From positions 1 to 15,365 of the forward strand of contig CAYXMY010000069.1 in assembly GCA_964466155.1 (NCBI GenBank): DNA of 15,365 nucleotides. The letters are read 5' to 3'. Under the pieces are notes generated by a model. That model was not told where the DNA came from. It saw nothing but the letters and a program-made list of their open reading frames with translations, and ran no database searches. The DNA is from Caenibius sp964466155 (GTDB lineage Bacteria; Pseudomonadota; Alphaproteobacteria; Sphingomonadales; Sphingomonadaceae). The stretch's first letter is position 1. Every line of letters starts with the position of its first letter. This document shows, one piece after another, positions 13,736 through 15,365 of the stretch. A program made the position numbers and the translations under genes.

Positions 13736-15365
13736 GTGACGGACCGCAAGGGCAGGCGGCGCTTCGCCCCTTGCTCGATCCCCAAAGCGTTGTAATTATT
13801 GGTGCGACGCCGGAACTGGGGCGCATCGGCGGTATCCCGCTGGCCGGACTGCTGGCGCATGATTTCCCGCGTGAGCGTATCCTGCTGGTCAATCCCAAGT
13901 ATGACGCCATCGAGGGGATACCATGCTATCCCGATATCGCATCGCTGCCATGGGTGCCCGATCTTGCAATCGTTGCTGTGGCGGCCCCGATTGCTGTGGC
14001 CAGCCTCCATGCGCTCGACACGTTGGGCGTGCCCGCCGCAGTGGTGTTTGCGGCGGGTTTCGGGGAAGACCCGACGGATAGCGGCGCCCGGCTCGAAGCG
14101 GACCTGCGTGCTTTCCTCGCGCAAAGCACGATGCGCGTGGCCGGGCCGAATACGATGGGCGTGGCCAATATTCGCGAAGGGATTTGTGCTTCTTTCCTAA
14201 CCACGCTGGCAGAAGATTTGCCCAAGGGGCCACTGGCGCTGATCGGGCAGAGCGGCAACAGCGTCAGCATGATGGCCGCCGATGCCCGTGATTTCGGGCT
14301 GGGCATGTCCTACTTCGTCTCGACCGGTAATGAGACGAGTGTCGAATTCAGCCGTTATTGCGAACATTTCCTGGCCGATCCGGGCACCGGTGCGGTGCTG
14401 GGCTATTGCGAACAGTTGCGCGATGGCCCTGCGTTTCTCGATGTCGCGGTCAGGTTGCGCGAAGCGGGCAAGCCGATGTTTTTGGCCAAGGTCGGCCGTT
14501 CGGACAAGGCGCGCGAGGCGACCTTGTCGCACACCGGGGCGATGGCGGGCAACGCCGCGGTGCACGATGCGGTGTTCGGCCAACTGGCCATCGCCGCCTG
14601 CCGCGATCCGGCGGAAGTGATGGACATGGCGCGGCTGTGGGCGACAGGCGCGAACGTCATCCGGCCGGGCGTCTGCATCGTTTCCTTATCGGGGGCCGGT
14701 TGCGCCTTTCTGGCCGACATGTTCGCCGATGCGGGTGTGCCTGTGCCGTCTCTCTCTTCCACGGCACAGGCCGCCTTGCGCGCAATCATCCCGAGCTATG
14801 GCATGGTCAGCAACCCGATCGACCTGACGGGCAATGTGATCAACGACATGAGCCAGCTTCGCGCGGTGATGGACGTGCTGGCGACGGTGGAGGAGGTCGA
14901 CTGCATCGTGATCTATATCATGGGTTCCCTGCTGGATGCAGCGGCGCCCATTCTGATGGAGATGCGCCAGAAAACGGATAAGCTGATCGTCGCGCTCGAC
15001 CCGTCGCATGCGCAATCGGCCCCGGCCTTGCGGGCGGCGGGGGTGGAGGTTTTCACCGATAGCCTGCGGACCGCCGCCAGTCTCGCTACGTTCCTTGCAT
15101 GGCGCAAGGCATGCGCCGCTCCGCTATGGCGGCCGCGCGCTCTGCCGCCCTCGCCGATGCCGGGCTGGGTGGGCGATCTGGTGCGGGATGGGCGCCGCAC
15201 GCTCAACGAAGCGGAAGTGAAGCGATTGCTGGCAGATGCCGGAATTCCCGTCGTCAGGGAAGCGGTGGCGGCGAGCGAAGCGGATGCAGTGCAGGCCGCC
15301 GATGCGATTGGCTATCCCATCGCGCTCAAATTGCTGAGCAACGACATCCCGCACAAAAGCGATAT
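13732..15365 (+). CDS. ADP-forming acyl-CoA synthetase (acetate-CoA ligase family), 3' end outside window
   Basis: At least 544 codons are present; the frame is open at the window edge, and the family is usually about 700 aa. It is predicted to activate a carboxylic acid to its CoA thioester with ATP, releasing ADP and phosphate through a phospho-histidine. The CoA-binding Rossmann domain comes first (SVVIIGATPELGRIGG at 19-34, then AGFGED 108-113 and GPNTMGV 138-144). A succinyl-CoA-ligase-like domain follows (LIGQSGNSVS 170-179, TGNETS 198-203), with the active His267 in LSHTGAMAG (265-273). An ATP-grasp domain begins near residue 495 with ALKL and a final HKSD. The ATG overlaps the ACAD stop (ATGA), with GGAGG 6 nt upstream, so the two are translationally coupled. 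FerA, the feruloyl-CoA synthetase of Sphingobium SYK-6, belongs to this superfamily, so aromatic or cyclic acids are plausible substrates. The real substrate is unknown. Confidence 0.92.
   Translation, partial: MSDGPQGQAALRPLLDPQSVVIIGATPELGRIGGIPLAGLLAHDFPRERILLVNPKYDAIEGIPCYPDIASLPWVPDLAIVAVAAPIAVASLHALDTLGVPAAVVFAAGFGEDPTDSGARLEADLRAFLAQSTMRVAGPNTMGVANIREGICASFLTTLAEDLPKGPLALIGQSGNSVSMMAADARDFGLGMSYFVSTGNETSVEFSRYCEHFLADPGTGAVLGYCEQLRDGPAFLDVAVRLREAGKPMFLAKVGRSDKAREATLSHTGAMAGNAAVHDAVFGQLAIAACRDPAEVMDMARLWATGANVIRPGVCIVSLSGAGCAFLADMFADAGVPVPSLSSTAQAALRAIIPSYGMVSNPIDLTGNVINDMSQLRAVMDVLATVEEVDCIVIYIMGSLLDAAAPILMEMRQKTDKLIVALDPSHAQSAPALRAAGVEVFTDSLRTAASLATFLAWRKACAAPLWRPRALPPSPMPGWVGDLVRDGRRTLNEAEVKRLLADAGIPVVREAVAASEADAVQAADAIGYPIALKLLSNDIPHKSD

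Overview
The window is GC-rich. Its protein families are typical of an alphaproteobacterium of the Sphingomonadales (Novosphingobium, Sphingobium or Sphingomonas type): a TonB-dependent receptor with an EEIVVTAQ TonB box, a spinster-like MFS carrier, an HSDL2/citronellol-dehydrogenase-like SDR, tandem acyl-CoA dehydrogenase domains and an ADP-forming acyl-CoA ligase. This assignment is inferred from protein style only; there is no rRNA or other marker here. I see no tRNA, insertion sequence, CRISPR array or phage gene. The window reads as a chromosomal or megaplasmid catabolic region.

Layout. (1) 1-1050: a strong terminator hairpin (19-53), then a D-glycerate 3-kinase (GLYK family) gene on the plus strand. 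It ends at a hairpin (1019-1042) shared with the convergent receptor gene. (2) 1051-3396, minus strand: a TonB-dependent outer-membrane receptor. Upstream lies a 683-bp gene-free stretch (3397-4079) with TTGC-rich dyads, a candidate promoter, a hairpin and two AACCGGTT palindromes. (3) 4080-5222, plus: a microsomal-type epoxide hydrolase. (4) 5242-6924, minus: an exported AtsA-like arylsulfatase with every active-site residue present. (5) 7193-8056, plus: an SDR oxidoreductase, divergent from the sulfatase across a 268-bp region with two promoter/operator candidates. (6) 8060-9397, minus: an MFS transporter that converges on the SDR with only 3 bp between stop codons. (7) 9560 to the window end, plus: an apparent operon of an NAD(P)-dependent D-2-hydroxyacid dehydrogenase, a class II aldolase/adducin-family protein, a 768-aa protein made of two complementary acyl-CoA dehydrogenase domains, and an ADP-forming acyl-CoA synthetase that is cut off by the window end.

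How the genes may work together (inference). The receptor would bring a substrate across the outer membrane. The periplasmic sulfatase could remove a sulfate ester, and the MFS carrier could move the product across the inner membrane. The epoxide hydrolase and SDR could process ring or side-chain oxygen functions. The acid would then be activated to a CoA thioester by the ligase and alpha,beta-desaturated by the fused dehydrogenase. The aldolase/decarboxylase and hydroxyacid dehydrogenase would handle C-C cleavage products. The substrate cannot be read from sequence; a bulky cyclic carboxylic acid (steroid, terpenoid or aromatic) is the best guess. The most notable features are the fused, complementary two-domain acyl-CoA dehydrogenase and a near-ideal palindromic operator in the SDR promoter with no regulator gene in the window.
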